Below are positions 36,130-45,300 of a stretch of 64,000 nucleotides of DNA, piece by piece. Each line of letters starts with the position of its first letter. Positions within the stretch are counted from its first letter, which is position 1. The position numbers were made by a program, and so were the translations under genes. The DNA comes from an uncultured Ramlibacter sp. Its GTDB lineage: Bacteria; Pseudomonadota; Gammaproteobacteria; Burkholderiales; Burkholderiaceae_C. The notes below the pieces were generated by a model. That model was given only the letters and a program-made list of their open reading frames with translations, was not told the origin of the DNA and made no database searches. The DNA is taken from NCBI RefSeq assembly GCF_936925435.1, contig NZ_CAKZHQ010000022.1, positions 62,001 through 126,000 of the forward strand, in the 5' to 3' direction.

Positions 36130-36744
36130 ATGTGGATCCAGGCCGCCCCCGCGCTCATTGCTTTCACTACCCTCCTGCTCCCCGCCATGGCGCAAGCCCA
36201 GGTGTTCCGCTGCACCAATGCAGCAGGCCAGACCGAGTACATGGACGCGCCCTGCGCCGGCGGCAAGGGCCGCACGGTTGAGGTCGACCAGAACACCTTG
36301 CCCGGCCAGGCCGGCCGTGAGCAGGTCTTGAAGGACGAAAACGAACGCTTGCGCAACGCCCAGGCGGCCAACCAGCGCAATGCAGCGGCCGATGTCCCCC
36401 TGGGCCGCACCGAGGCCGATCTGCAGGCCGAGCGGGCCAACTCTTACGAATGCAAGCGTGCCACGCGCAGCTACGAGGTGGCGGCCAGCTCAATCCACTC
36501 CTGGCGCAACACCGAGCCGGAGGAACTGGCCATGTACAGCGCCTGCGGCATGCGCGTGCCGGACAAGACCGTGGTCAACAACGTCTACGTCAGCGGCTGG
36601 GCGCAGCCTGTGCGCATGGCCCGCTGCGACCGGCGCGACTGCCGCGATGCGCTGGGCAACCAGTACACCCGCGGTCCCGGCGGCAGCTACCGCAATGCAC
36701 GCGGCATCTGTACCCTGTCAAATGCCCGGCTTCAGTGCCCCTGA
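36130..36744 (+). CDS. Exported DUF4124-domain protein
   Basis: A 204-residue secreted protein: signal peptide ending at MAQAQ, then the DUF4124 motif VFRCTNAAGQTEYMDAPCAG, a coiled-coil-like charged stretch (KDENERLRNAQAANQRN), and a C-terminal Cys-rich part (YECKRATRSY, CDRRDCRDALG) with an even number of Cys suited to disulfides. AAGGAG lies eight bases before ATG 36130. Role in the cell envelope unknown. Confidence 0.8.
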   Translation: MWIQAAPALIAFTTLLLPAMAQAQVFRCTNAAGQTEYMDAPCAGGKGRTVEVDQNTLPGQAGREQVLKDENERLRNAQAANQRNAAADVPLGRTEADLQAERANSYECKRATRSYEVAASSIHSWRNTEPEELAMYSACGMRVPDKTVVNNVYVSGWAQPVRMARCDRRDCRDALGNQYTRGPGGSYRNARGICTLSNARLQCP

Positions 36745-36758
36745 GCGAAGGCGCGGCA

Positions 36759-36968
36759 ATGGCCTTCGGGATGTCCAAAAGCGGAACGAAAAAGCCCGTC
36801 AAGGCGCCGGCTGCCGCCAGCAAGCCCCGCCTGGTGACCGTTGAGGTGAAGCTGACGCCTGCACAGCAAAAGAAATTCCAGGCTCTGGGCGGCGATGGCT
36901 GGCTGCGCGACCGGATTGACGCAGCAGACGCCGAGTCTGCGGCCAACCCCTTCAAGCTTGAGGATTGA
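36759..36968 (+). CDS. Small basic protein of unknown function
   Basis: A 69-residue protein, basic N-terminus (SKSGTKKPVKAPAAASKPR) and a C-terminal TPAQQKKFQALGGDGWLRDR that resembles short ribbon-helix-helix-like or toxin-antitoxin type tails but is not diagnostic. GAAGG upstream fits ATG 36759; ATG 36771 is an alternative. It is 14 bases after the DUF4124 gene. Confidence 0.55.
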   Translation: MAFGMSKSGTKKPVKAPAAASKPRLVTVEVKLTPAQQKKFQALGGDGWLRDRIDAADAESAANPFKLED

Positions 36969-36991
36969 CGGCGCCTGCGGCGAGGCCTGAA

Positions 36992-37231
36992 TCAAGCCCC
37001 CGGCTCCGTGCCCACCCTGCCCGTCCCATCGCAGTCCGGACACGGCCCGCCATTGAGCATGCCGTCGCCGCCGCAGGCGCGGCAGAAATCGTTGTCTTCG
37101 TTCAGCTTGAGGGCGGCGGCCACGCCGCGCGGCGGGATGTCCAGCGAGGCACCGGGATCCTCTTCGCCGGCCACCGATTCATCGGCGATGTCAACGGGGC
37201 GGTTGGAGGCGGGAGCAGGTACGGCGGTCAT
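36992..37231 (-). CDS. Small DnaJ-type zinc-finger protein
   Basis: A 79-residue protein with CRACGGDGMLNGGPCPDCDG-like motif: two CxxCxG(x)G units (CRACGGDG and CPDCDGTG) as in the DnaJ cysteine-rich domain, enough for one zinc ion. The N-terminal half is acidic and disordered-looking. No J-domain. It may be a redox or chaperone accessory; nothing in the neighbourhood fixes its role. Confidence 0.65.
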   Translation of the reverse strand: MTAVPAPASNRPVDIADESVAGEEDPGASLDIPPRGVAAALKLNEDNDFCRACGGDGMLNGGPCPDCDGTGRVGTEPGA

Positions 37232-37287
37232 GCAGCCATCCTAAGCCCGCGCGCGCTGCGCCGGCTGTAGGACGGCGGCGTGCGCGC

Positions 37288-38076
37288 TCAGCGGTTGCGC
37301 CAGACCGGCTTGCGCTTGGCGTTGAAGGCCTGCACGCCTTCGCGGAAGTCCTCGCTGCCGTAAGCGCGGCGGATCAGGTCTTCCGCTTCCGGCAGTTGGT
37401 GCGCCACCAGGCGGCTCAAGGCCTCCTTGGTCACAGCCTGGGTCACCGGCGCCAGCGAGGCCAGTTGCTTGCAGCGCTCCTGCACGGCCGCATCCAGGGC
37501 CTGCGCCGGCAGCACCTGGGCCAGGTAGCCGCAGGCCAGGCCTTCGGCCGCCTCCAGAACCTCCGCGCCAACCAGCATGCGCTGCACGCGGCCGCGGCCG
37601 AAAGCAGCCACCAGCCGCGCCAGGTTGGCGATGGACAGGCAGTTGCCCAGGGTGCGCGCGATGGGCACGCCCAGCTTGGCGTCTGGCGTGGCGATGCGGA
37701 TGTCGCAGGCCGTGGCAATCGCCAGGCCGCCGCCCACGCACCAGCCCTCGATCACGGCCACCGTGGCCATGGGCAAGGACTCCAGCAAGGCGATGGCGGC
37801 GTCGATCTGGCGCTCGTAGGCCACGCCGTCCTCGCCGCCCGTGAAGTCCTTGAACTGCGCGATGTCGGTGCCGGCCACAAAGGCCGCGCCGCCGGCGCCG
37901 CGCAGCGTCACCACGCGCACTGCGCTGTTGGCCTTGAGCTGTTCGCAGGCCCCGCCCAGTTGCTGGTACATGGACCAGGTCATGGCGTTGCGTGCCTGCG
38001 GCCGGTCGAAGACGATGGAGGCGAAGGCGCCCTCCACTTTCAGGTGAACGGCTGCTTCGTCGTTGGTCGCGCTCAT
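37288..38076 (-). CDS. Enoyl-CoA hydratase/isomerase family protein
   Basis: A 262-residue crotonase-fold enzyme. The two oxyanion-hole segments are visible: AGTDIAQFK and GWCVGGGLAIATACDIRIA. The usual catalytic Glu positions around LGVPIARTLGNCLS are not typical of classical hydratases, so isomerase or hydrolase activity is possible. Its start overlaps the CoA-transferase stop by four bases; with it and the Bug protein it forms a unit that probably activates and processes an imported organic acid. Confidence 0.88.
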   Translation of the reverse strand: MSATNDEAAVHLKVEGAFASIVFDRPQARNAMTWSMYQQLGGACEQLKANSAVRVVTLRGAGGAAFVAGTDIAQFKDFTGGEDGVAYERQIDAAIALLESLPMATVAVIEGWCVGGGLAIATACDIRIATPDAKLGVPIARTLGNCLSIANLARLVAAFGRGRVQRMLVGAEVLEAAEGLACGYLAQVLPAQALDAAVQERCKQLASLAPVTQAVTKEALSRLVAHQLPEAEDLIRRAYGSEDFREGVQAFNAKRKPVWRNR

Positions 38077-39290
38077 GAGGAGAACGCGCCTTCCAAGCCC
38101 AGCCGGGTGCGCTCCTCAGCGCCGATGCCCAGCTCCTGCAGCACCTCGTCCGTGTGCTCACCCAGGCGCGGCGGGTACCGGCGCACCTGCTGCGGCGTGC
38201 CCGAGAGCTTCACGGCAAAGCCGATGTTGGGCACCTTGCCTTCCACCGGATGGTCGATCTCCATGCGCATCTCTCGCGCCTTGGCGTGATCGCTCTCGAA
38301 GGCCTCGGGGTAGGTCAGGATGGGGCCGGCGGGAATGCCGGCCTCCAGGAAGGTGGAGACCCAGTAGTCCTTGGGCTGCAGGCGGAATGTTTTTTCCAGC
38401 TCCACCTCCAGCGCGTGGCGGTTGGCCAGGCGCAGCGAGATGCTTGAAAAGCGTTGGTCTTCCAGCAGCTCCTTGCGGTCCATCAGATTGCACAGCTGGA
38501 TCCAGAGCTTCTGGTTGTTGGCGCCCATCACGAAGTAACCGTCGCTGCAGGCCATGGCCTGGTAAGGCGCAGTCATCTTGTTGCTGGTGCCCAGCGGCTC
38601 GGGCGGCTTGCCCGTGCCCCAGTAGTCGCAGATGTCCCAGACCGAAAACGCCAGGGCCGAGTCGAACAGGGACGCGTCCACATGCTGGCCCAGGCCACTG
38701 GCCTTGGCGCCGATGTAGGCCGACAGCGTGGCGTACACCGCGAACAGCGCACAGCCGATGTCGGCCACAGGCACGCCGGCCTTGACCGGCGGGCCGCCCG
38801 GATAACCCGTCACGCTCATCACGCCCGACATGGCCTGCGCCATCAGATCGAAGCCCGGCCTGTCCGACCAGGGCCCGGTCTGGCCAAAGCCCGAGATGCT
38901 GGTGTAGACCAGGCGCGGGTTCACCTCTTTCAAGACCTCGTAGCCCAGGCCCAACCTCTTCATCGCGCCGGGGCGGTAGTTCTCCAGCAGGATGTCGGCG
39001 TCTTTCGCCAGGCGCAGCAGCACTTCCTTGCCCGCCTTGGACTTCAGGTTCAGCGCCACGCTGCGCTTGTTGCGGTTCATGTTGAGGAAGCCCAGGCTGT
39101 CGGGGCCCTTCATCTTGAAACCCATGGCGCCGCGGGTCTGGTCGCCCGTTCCGGGCGGCTCGATCTTGATGACGTCGGCGCCCAGGTCGGCCAGCAGCAT
39201 GCAGGCATAGGGCCCGGCCATCACCTGGCTGATGTCCAGCACGCGGACACCGGCCAGGGGCAAGGGACGTTTGGCTTCGCTTGCGCTCAT
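38073..39290 (-). CDS. Class III (CaiB/BaiF) CoA-transferase
   Basis: A 405-residue CoA-transferase of the same family as Frc but a different branch: LPLAGVRVLDISQVMAGPYA, GTGDQTRGAMGFKMKG, catalytic Asp177 in PVADIGCALFAV, and YPPRLGEHTDEVLQELGI. It lacks the Frc glycine loop (GGGGQPG), so it is not a third formyl-CoA transferase. ATG 39290 overlaps the Bug gene stop by four bases, and the stop overlaps the hydratase start. Substrate probably a dicarboxylate or branched acid; not determinable here. Confidence 0.9.
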   Translation of the reverse strand: MSASEAKRPLPLAGVRVLDISQVMAGPYACMLLADLGADVIKIEPPGTGDQTRGAMGFKMKGPDSLGFLNMNRNKRSVALNLKSKAGKEVLLRLAKDADILLENYRPGAMKRLGLGYEVLKEVNPRLVYTSISGFGQTGPWSDRPGFDLMAQAMSGVMSVTGYPGGPPVKAGVPVADIGCALFAVYATLSAYIGAKASGLGQHVDASLFDSALAFSVWDICDYWGTGKPPEPLGTSNKMTAPYQAMACSDGYFVMGANNQKLWIQLCNLMDRKELLEDQRFSSISLRLANRHALEVELEKTFRLQPKDYWVSTFLEAGIPAGPILTYPEAFESDHAKAREMRMEIDHPVEGKVPNIGFAVKLSGTPQQVRRYPPRLGEHTDEVLQELGIGAEERTRLGLEGAFSS

Positions 39291-40252
39291 GCCTCTCCCT
39301 TGACTCCGCCGTCCTTGATGATCTTGGCCCACTTGATCTGCTCGGCGTGCATGAAGTCGGCAAACTTCTCGACCGAGCCGCCGCCATCCTGCGCGCCGGA
39401 AGCGTTGAGCTTCTCCACCACATCGGGCATCTGCATGGCCTTGTTGATGTCCTCGTTCATGCGCCTGGCCATGGCGGCGGGCAGCTTGGCCGGGCCGGCG
39501 AAGCCGTACCAGGTGGTGGCTTCGAAGCCGGGGAAGCCCGACTCGGCCATGGTCGGCACATTGGGATAGGCCGGCACGCGGTTCTGCCGCGTTTGCGCGA
39601 GGGCAATCGCCTTGCCGCTCTTCACATGGGGCGTGGCCGCCGTCATGGTGTCGAAGCTGTACTGGATCTGGCCGCCGATCAGGTCGGTCAGCATGGGGCC
39701 CGAGCCCTTGTACGGCACATGGATGGCCTTGACCTTGGCGGCCAGCATGAACATCTCCAGCGCCAGGTGCTGGGCGCTGCCGGTGCCGGCCGAGCCGAAA
39801 CTCACCTTGCCCGGGTTGGCGCGGCACAGTTCGACCAGATCCTTCACCGTCTTGGCCGGCTGGCTCTCGTTGCAGATCAAGAGGTTGGGCGTCACACCCA
39901 CCAGCACGATGGGCGCGAAGTCCTTGGCGGCGTCGTAGTTGACCTTCTGCAGTGCCGGCGTGATGGCCTGGCTGTTGATGTGGGCCATCAGCAAGGTGTT
40001 GCCGTCGCCGGCGGCCTTGGCCACGTAGTCGGCGGCGATGGTGCCCGAGGCGCCGGCCTTGTTCTCCACGATGACCTGGGTCTTCCACATCTCGCCCAGC
40101 TTCTGGCCGATGACGCGCGCCAGGATGTCGGTGCCGCCGCCGGGCGCGAAGCCCACGATGATGCGCACCGGCCCGCCGGGCAGGTTCTGGGCACGGACCA
40201 GGGGCGCCGCGATGGTGGCGGTCGTCGCGATGGTGAAGGTTCTACGCTGCAT
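39287..40252 (-). CDS. Bug-family (TctC-like) periplasmic binding protein
   Basis: A 321-residue binding protein: signal peptide MQRRTFTIATTATIAAPLVRA, then GPVRIIVGFAPGGGTDILAR, VENKAGASGTIAAD and IHVPYKGSGPMLTDLIGGQI. No tctA/tctB beside it, as is common for Bug proteins in Burkholderiales, which may share a remote membrane part or act as sensors. It is the first gene of the CoA-transferase/hydratase unit, suggesting its ligand is the acid those enzymes process. Confidence 0.9.
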   Translation of the reverse strand: MQRRTFTIATTATIAAPLVRAQNLPGGPVRIIVGFAPGGGTDILARVIGQKLGEMWKTQVIVENKAGASGTIAADYVAKAAGDGNTLLMAHINSQAITPALQKVNYDAAKDFAPIVLVGVTPNLLICNESQPAKTVKDLVELCRANPGKVSFGSAGTGSAQHLALEMFMLAAKVKAIHVPYKGSGPMLTDLIGGQIQYSFDTMTAATPHVKSGKAIALAQTRQNRVPAYPNVPTMAESGFPGFEATTWYGFAGPAKLPAAMARRMNEDINKAMQMPDVVEKLNASGAQDGGGSVEKFADFMHAEQIKWAKIIKDGGVKGEA

Positions 40253-40315
40253 GCTTGTCTCCTGTTATAAAAATCACAAGGACGCGTGTGCCGCAGGCAC
40301 CGCGTTATCGTCCGT

Positions 40316-41545
40316 TCATGCTGCCTTTTGCATCGGCACGTGGGCCGGATGCGAAGCGAAGAAATCCATCGCGGCCTGCACGCCCGAGCCGGCGAGCTTG
40401 ACGCCGGCGAGCTTCAGGCCCATCTCGCAGCCGGACAGGGCCGCCATCAAGGTCAGGTCATTGCAATCGCCCAGGTGGCCGATGCGGAACATGCGGCCCT
40501 TGACCTTGCCCAGGCCTGTGCCCAGCGAGCAGTCGAAGCGCTCGTAGATGATCTTGCGCACCGCGTCGGCGTCCACGCCCTCGGGCGTGATCACGCCGGT
40601 GAGCACAGGCGAATAGACCGAGGCATCGGCGCACTGGATCTCCAGGCCCCAGGCCTTGACGGCGCCGCGCACGCCCTCGGCCCAGCGCTGGTGCCGCGCA
40701 AACGTGGCTTCCAGGCCGCCGTGCGTGGGGTCCAGCAGCATGTCGCAGGCCTCGGCCAGGCCGTACAGCAGGTTGGTGCTGGGCGTGTACGGGAAGTAAC
40801 CCGTCTTGTTCATCTCGATGATCTCGTCCCAGGCCCAGAAGGCCTTGGGCAGCTTGGCGCTCTTGCTGGCCTCGATGGCCTTGGGCGAGAGCGCGTTGAA
40901 GCTGATGCCCGGCGGCAGCATCAAGCCCTTTTGCGAGCCGCTGACCGTGACGTCCACGCCCCAGTCGTCGTGCTTGTACTCGGCCGAGGCCAGGCCGGAG
41001 ATGCTGTCCACCAGCAGCAGGGCCGGGTGCTTGGCCGCATCGATGGCCTTGCGCACGGCGGCGATGTTGCTGGTGACGCCGGTCGAGGTCTCGTTGTGCA
41101 CCACGCAGACGGCCTTGATGGCGTGGCCGCTGTCGGCCTTGAGCTTCTCTTCGATCATGGAAGCCTGGACACCGCGGCGCCAGCCTTCCACACCGGGCAG
41201 GCCCACAACCTGCGCGTTCAGGCCCAGGCGACTCGCCATCTTGATCCACAAGGATGCGAAGTGGCCTGTCTCGTACATCAGCACCTGGTCGCCGGGCGAC
41301 AGCACATTGGTCAGCGCCGCTTCCCAGGCGCCGGTGCCGGACGCCGGGTAGATCACGACGGGATGCCTGGTCTGGAAGATCTGCTGGATGCCGGACAGCA
41401 CGCGCTTGCCCAGTTCGGCGAACTCCGGGCCGCGGTGGTCGATGGTGGGCAGGCTCATGGCCCGCAGGATGCGGTCGGGCACGGGCGAGGGCCCGGGGAT
41501 CTGCAGGAAATGGCGGCCGGTGGGGTGGTAATCGAGGTTGAGCAT
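40316..41545 (-). CDS. Class V aminotransferase, alanine/serine-glyoxylate aminotransferase type
   Basis: A 409-residue PLP enzyme that converts glyoxylate to glycine using serine or alanine. Motifs: HFLQIPGPSPVPDRIL at the start, YPASGTGAWEAALTN (phosphate binding), LLVDSISGLASAEY (Asp for PLP nitrogen) and Lys206 in VSGSQKGLMLPPG (Schiff base). The sequence style fits the serine-glyoxylate enzymes of the serine cycle. ATG 41545 was chosen as it begins the conserved N-terminus. It is divergent from a GntR gene and a large FAD/Fe-S dehydrogenase, with GntR-type operators between. Confidence 0.9.
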   Translation of the reverse strand: MLNLDYHPTGRHFLQIPGPSPVPDRILRAMSLPTIDHRGPEFAELGKRVLSGIQQIFQTRHPVVIYPASGTGAWEAALTNVLSPGDQVLMYETGHFASLWIKMASRLGLNAQVVGLPGVEGWRRGVQASMIEEKLKADSGHAIKAVCVVHNETSTGVTSNIAAVRKAIDAAKHPALLLVDSISGLASAEYKHDDWGVDVTVSGSQKGLMLPPGISFNALSPKAIEASKSAKLPKAFWAWDEIIEMNKTGYFPYTPSTNLLYGLAEACDMLLDPTHGGLEATFARHQRWAEGVRGAVKAWGLEIQCADASVYSPVLTGVITPEGVDADAVRKIIYERFDCSLGTGLGKVKGRMFRIGHLGDCNDLTLMAALSGCEMGLKLAGVKLAGSGVQAAMDFFASHPAHVPMQKAA

Positions 41546-41575
41546 GCTGGAAGGTCTCCGGAGAATGGGCAAATT

Positions 41576-41587
41576 TTTGCATACAAA
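41576..41587. promoter_or_regulatory. GntR operator copy 1
   Basis: TTTGCATACAAA, a near-palindrome with TTTG/CAAA arms, 31 bases before the aminotransferase start. The same 12 bases recur at 41640, 64 bases away. Fits FCD-type GntR sites (TTG-N4-CAA core). Confidence 0.65.
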
Positions 41588-41639
41588 ACTTTCTTGTCAA
41601 GAGGATCACCACTGAAGAGCCCTTTGACAAAGCAGCTAA

Positions 41640-41651
41640 TTTGCATACAAA
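41640..41651. promoter_or_regulatory. GntR operator copy 2
   Basis: An identical TTTGCATACAAA, eight bases before the GntR gene start, where binding would block its own expression. The spacing of 64 bases from copy 1 is about six DNA turns, allowing both dimers to sit on the same face. Confidence 0.65.
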
Positions 41652-41659
41652 ATCCCGCC

Positions 41660-42355
41660 ATGACAGCTGAAGTGATCTCCATCCCGCGCACCGCCCTGCA
41701 TGAGCAGGTCGCCCTGCGCCTGCGCCAGATGCTGGTGGAAAGCCGCATCCCGCCGGGCGCCAAGCTCAACGAACGTGAACTGGCCGAGGTGCTCCAGGTC
41801 TCGCGCACCCCCCTGCGCGAGGCCATCAAGATGCTGGCCGCCGAGGGCCTGGTGGAACTGCTGCCCAACCGCGGCGCCATCGCCGTGTCGCTGAGCGAGG
41901 CCGACGTGCTCAACACCTTTGAGGTGATGGCCGGCCTGGAAGCGCAGTCGGGCGAACTGGCGGCGCAGCGCATCACCGATGCGGAGCTGGCCGAGATCCG
42001 CGCCAGCCACTACGAAATGATGGCCGCCTACACCCGGCAGGACCTGTCGGCCTACTACCGGCTCAACGCCCAGATCCACAACGCCATCAACGCCGCCGCC
42101 AAGAACCCGGTGCTCACCAGCACCTACAACCAGGTCAACGCCCGGCTGCAGGCCCTGCGCTTTCGCTCCAACCAGGACGGCGACAAGTGGAAGCGCGCCA
42201 TGAAAGAGCACGACAGCATGATCGAAGCCCTGGCCGCACGCGACGGCGCCGCGATGCGCGCCGTGCTGTTGCAGCACCTGCACAACAAGCGCGACGTCGT
42301 TGTGGAGCAACTGCGCGCAGAGAACGCGCCGCAAGCCGTGGGAGGGAAGCAATGA
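41660..42355 (+). CDS. GntR-family regulator (FCD subgroup) of the glyoxylate block
   Basis: A 231-residue regulator: N-terminal winged helix (LHEQVALRLRQMLVESRIPP, LNERELAEVLQVSRTPLREA, LPNRGAIAV) and an all-helical FCD ligand domain with the metal-binding pattern (Asp/His in SAYYRLNAQIHNAIN and KEHDSMIEALAARD). It overlaps the dehydrogenase start by four bases (ATGA), so they are one unit. It probably controls itself, the dehydrogenase and the divergent aminotransferase in response to a hydroxy- or keto-acid. Confidence 0.9.
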   Translation: MTAEVISIPRTALHEQVALRLRQMLVESRIPPGAKLNERELAEVLQVSRTPLREAIKMLAAEGLVELLPNRGAIAVSLSEADVLNTFEVMAGLEAQSGELAAQRITDAELAEIRASHYEMMAAYTRQDLSAYYRLNAQIHNAINAAAKNPVLTSTYNQVNARLQALRFRSNQDGDKWKRAMKEHDSMIEALAARDGAAMRAVLLQHLHNKRDVVVEQLRAENAPQAVGGKQ

Positions 42356-45300
42356 ACGCTCCCCTGCCCTTGAAGGTGACGCGCGAAGTCGCCGGCCAGG
42401 CCTATGACGCCGTGGCCGCCGCCAGCAACGAGGTGGCCGGCAAGCTGGCCCAGCGGCTGGCGCAGGAGACCCAGGGCGAGGTGCTGTTCTCCCCCGCGGA
42501 CCGCGGCCGCTACGCCACCGACGCCTCCATCTACCAGGTGCTGCCCATCGGCGTCTTCGTGCCGCGCAGCCCCGAGGACGTGAAGCTGGCGCTGGACATC
42601 TGCCGCGACTTGGCTGTGCCCATCGTGCCGCGCGGCGGCGGCACCAGCCAGTGCGGCCAGACCGTGGGCGCCGGCCTGGTGATCGACCACGCCAAACACG
42701 TGCGCCGCGTGCTGGAGGTCGATGCCGCGCAGCGCACCGCGACGGTGGAGCCGGGCATCGTGCTGGACCACCTGAACGCGCAGCTCAAGAAACTGGGCCT
42801 GTGGTATCCGGTGGACGTCTCCACCAGCGCCCAGGCCACGCTGGGCGGCATGGCTGGCAACAACTCCTGCGGCAGCCGCTCCATCGCCTACGGCAACATG
42901 GTGCACAACGTGCTGGCGGCCCAGGCCTGGACCTCGGACGGCGCGCTCCATGCCTTCGGCCGCTACGAAGACGCCACGGGCACGGCCCGCGCCATCGGCG
43001 AGCGCGTGCGTGACCTGGCGGCCACGCTGGCACCCGAGATCGATGCACACTGGCCCAAGGTGATGCGCCGCGTCGGCGGCTACAACCTGGACATCTTCCG
43101 CAACCAGAGCGAGAAGCCCTACACGGCCGACGGCGGCGTCAACCTGGCGCATCTGCTCATTGGCAGCGAGGGCACGCTGGCCCTGACCAAGACCTTGACG
43201 CTGCAGCTGGCCGAGCTGCCCACGCACAAGGTGCTGGGCGTGGTGAACTTCCCCAGCTTCTACAAGGCCATGGACACGGCCCAGCACATCGTCGGCCAGC
43301 TCAGTGCCGGCGAAGGCACACTGACGGCGGTGGAGCTGGTGGACCGCACCATGATCGAGCTGTCGCTGCAGAACCCGGCCTTCGCGCCGGTGATCCGCAG
43401 CGCCGTCATCGGCCAGCCCGACGCCGTGCTGCTGGTGGAGTTCGCCGGCGCCGACCACGCGGCCCTGGTGCGCAAGCTGAACATGCTGGTGGAACTGATG
43501 GCCGACCTGGGCCTGCCCGGCTCGGTGGTGCGCATGACCGAGGAGGCGCCGCAGAAGAACCTGTGGGAGGTGCGCAAGGCCGGCCTGAACATCATGATGA
43601 GCCTCAAGGGCGACGGCAAGCCGGTGAGCTTCATCGAGGACTGCGCCGTGCCCCTGGCGCACCTGGCCGAATACACGGACGCGCTGACCGAGGTCTTCCG
43701 CAAGCATGGCAGCAAGGGCACCTGGTATGCCCACGCCTCGGTCGGCACCCTGCATGTGCGGCCCATCCTGGACATGCGGCGTGACGGCGCGCCCAAGATG
43801 CGGGCGATTGCCGAAGAAGCCTCCGCCCTGGTGCGCAAGTACAAGGGCGCCTACAGCGGCGAGCACGGCGACGGCCTGTGCCGCGGCGAATGGATCCACT
43901 GGCAGTTCGGGCCGAAGATCGACGAGGCCTTTGCCGACATCAAGACCTTGTTCGATCCCATCGCCCTGCTCTCGCCCCAGCGCATGGTCAACCCGCCCAA
44001 GATGGACGACACCCGGCTGATGCGCTTTGCGCCCAGCTACAAGGTCATCCCGCTGACGCCGGCGCTGGACTGGAGCGCCTGGGATGTGCAGAACGACCCG
44101 GCCACCGAGCGCACCAGCGCCCCCGGCACCGGCGGCGACCCCGCCCAGGGCCTGGCCAAGGCGGTGGAGATGTGCAACAACAACGGCCACTGCCGCAAGT
44201 TCGACGCCGGCACCATGTGCCCCAGCTACCGCGTCACGCGTGACGAGAAACATGTGACGCGCGGCAGGGCCAACACCTTGCGGCTGGCGCTGTCGGGCCA
44301 GTTGGGCCCACAAGGCCTGGTCAGCGACGCCGTGGCCGAAGCGATGGACCTGTGTGTCGGTTGCAAGGGCTGCAAGCGCGACTGCCCCACCGGCGTGGAC
44401 ATGGCCAAGATGAAGGTCGAGTACCTGCACCAGCGCAACAAAGTCCAGGGCCTGTCGCTGAAAGACAAGCTGGTCACCCGCCTGCCTGACTACGCCCGCT
44501 GGGCCGCCCGCTTCGCGCCCCTGCTGAACCTGCGCAACCGCAGCAAAGTGCTGGCCGGCCTGGGCGAGAAGCTGCTGGGCCTGTCGGCCCAACGCAGCCT
44601 GCCGGCCTGGCAGTCGCGCCACTTCTTCAACAGCCCATCGACCGCCGCCACGCGCGAGCAGGTGCTGCTGGCGGCCAAGCCCGCCGTGCTCTTTGTCGAC
44701 ACCTTCAACGGCCATTTCGAATCGGCCAACGCCCGCGCCGCGCTGCAGGTGCTGCAGGCCGCCGGCTACACCGTCCATGTGGCGACGAAACAGAAGGATG
44801 GCGGCGGCCATCTGTGCTGCGGCCGCACCTACCTGGCCGGCGGCCTGGTCGATGAAGCCCGCGCCAAGGCGCGCGAGGTGATCGAGGCCTTGCTGCCCTT
44901 TGCTCAAAAAGGCATCGCCATCGTCGGCCTGGAGCCCTCCTGCCTGCTGACGCTGCGCGACGAATACCTGTCACTGGGCCTGGGCGCGCCGGCCCAGGAG
45001 GTGGCGCGCCACGCCCTGCTGCTGGAGGAGTTCCTGGCGCGCGAGCTGGCTGCAGGCCAGTTGCAGCCCCTGCAGGAGCGCCTGCAGCCGCTGGACAAGC
45101 CTGTGCTGCTGCACGGCCACTGCCACCAGAAGGCCTTTGGCGCGGTCACGCCCATCCTGGAGGTGCTCAAGCTCATTCCCGGCTGCAAGCCGCAGCTGGT
45201 GGAGAGCAGCTGCTGCGGCATGGCAGGCGCCTTCGGCTACGAGGCCGCGCACCACGAGGTGTCGATGCAGATGGCGGAGCTGAGCCTGTTACCGGCCGTG

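Noticed and set aside
38073-39290. Third formyl-CoA:oxalate CoA-transferase
   Set aside because: Same fold and catalytic Asp, but the Frc glycine loop and N-terminal FTHVQ motif are missing.
42124-44907. 927-codon open frame antisense to the FAD/Fe-S dehydrogenase
   Set aside because: Shadow of a real gene with all motifs on the + strand; no recognisable domain in the antisense frame.
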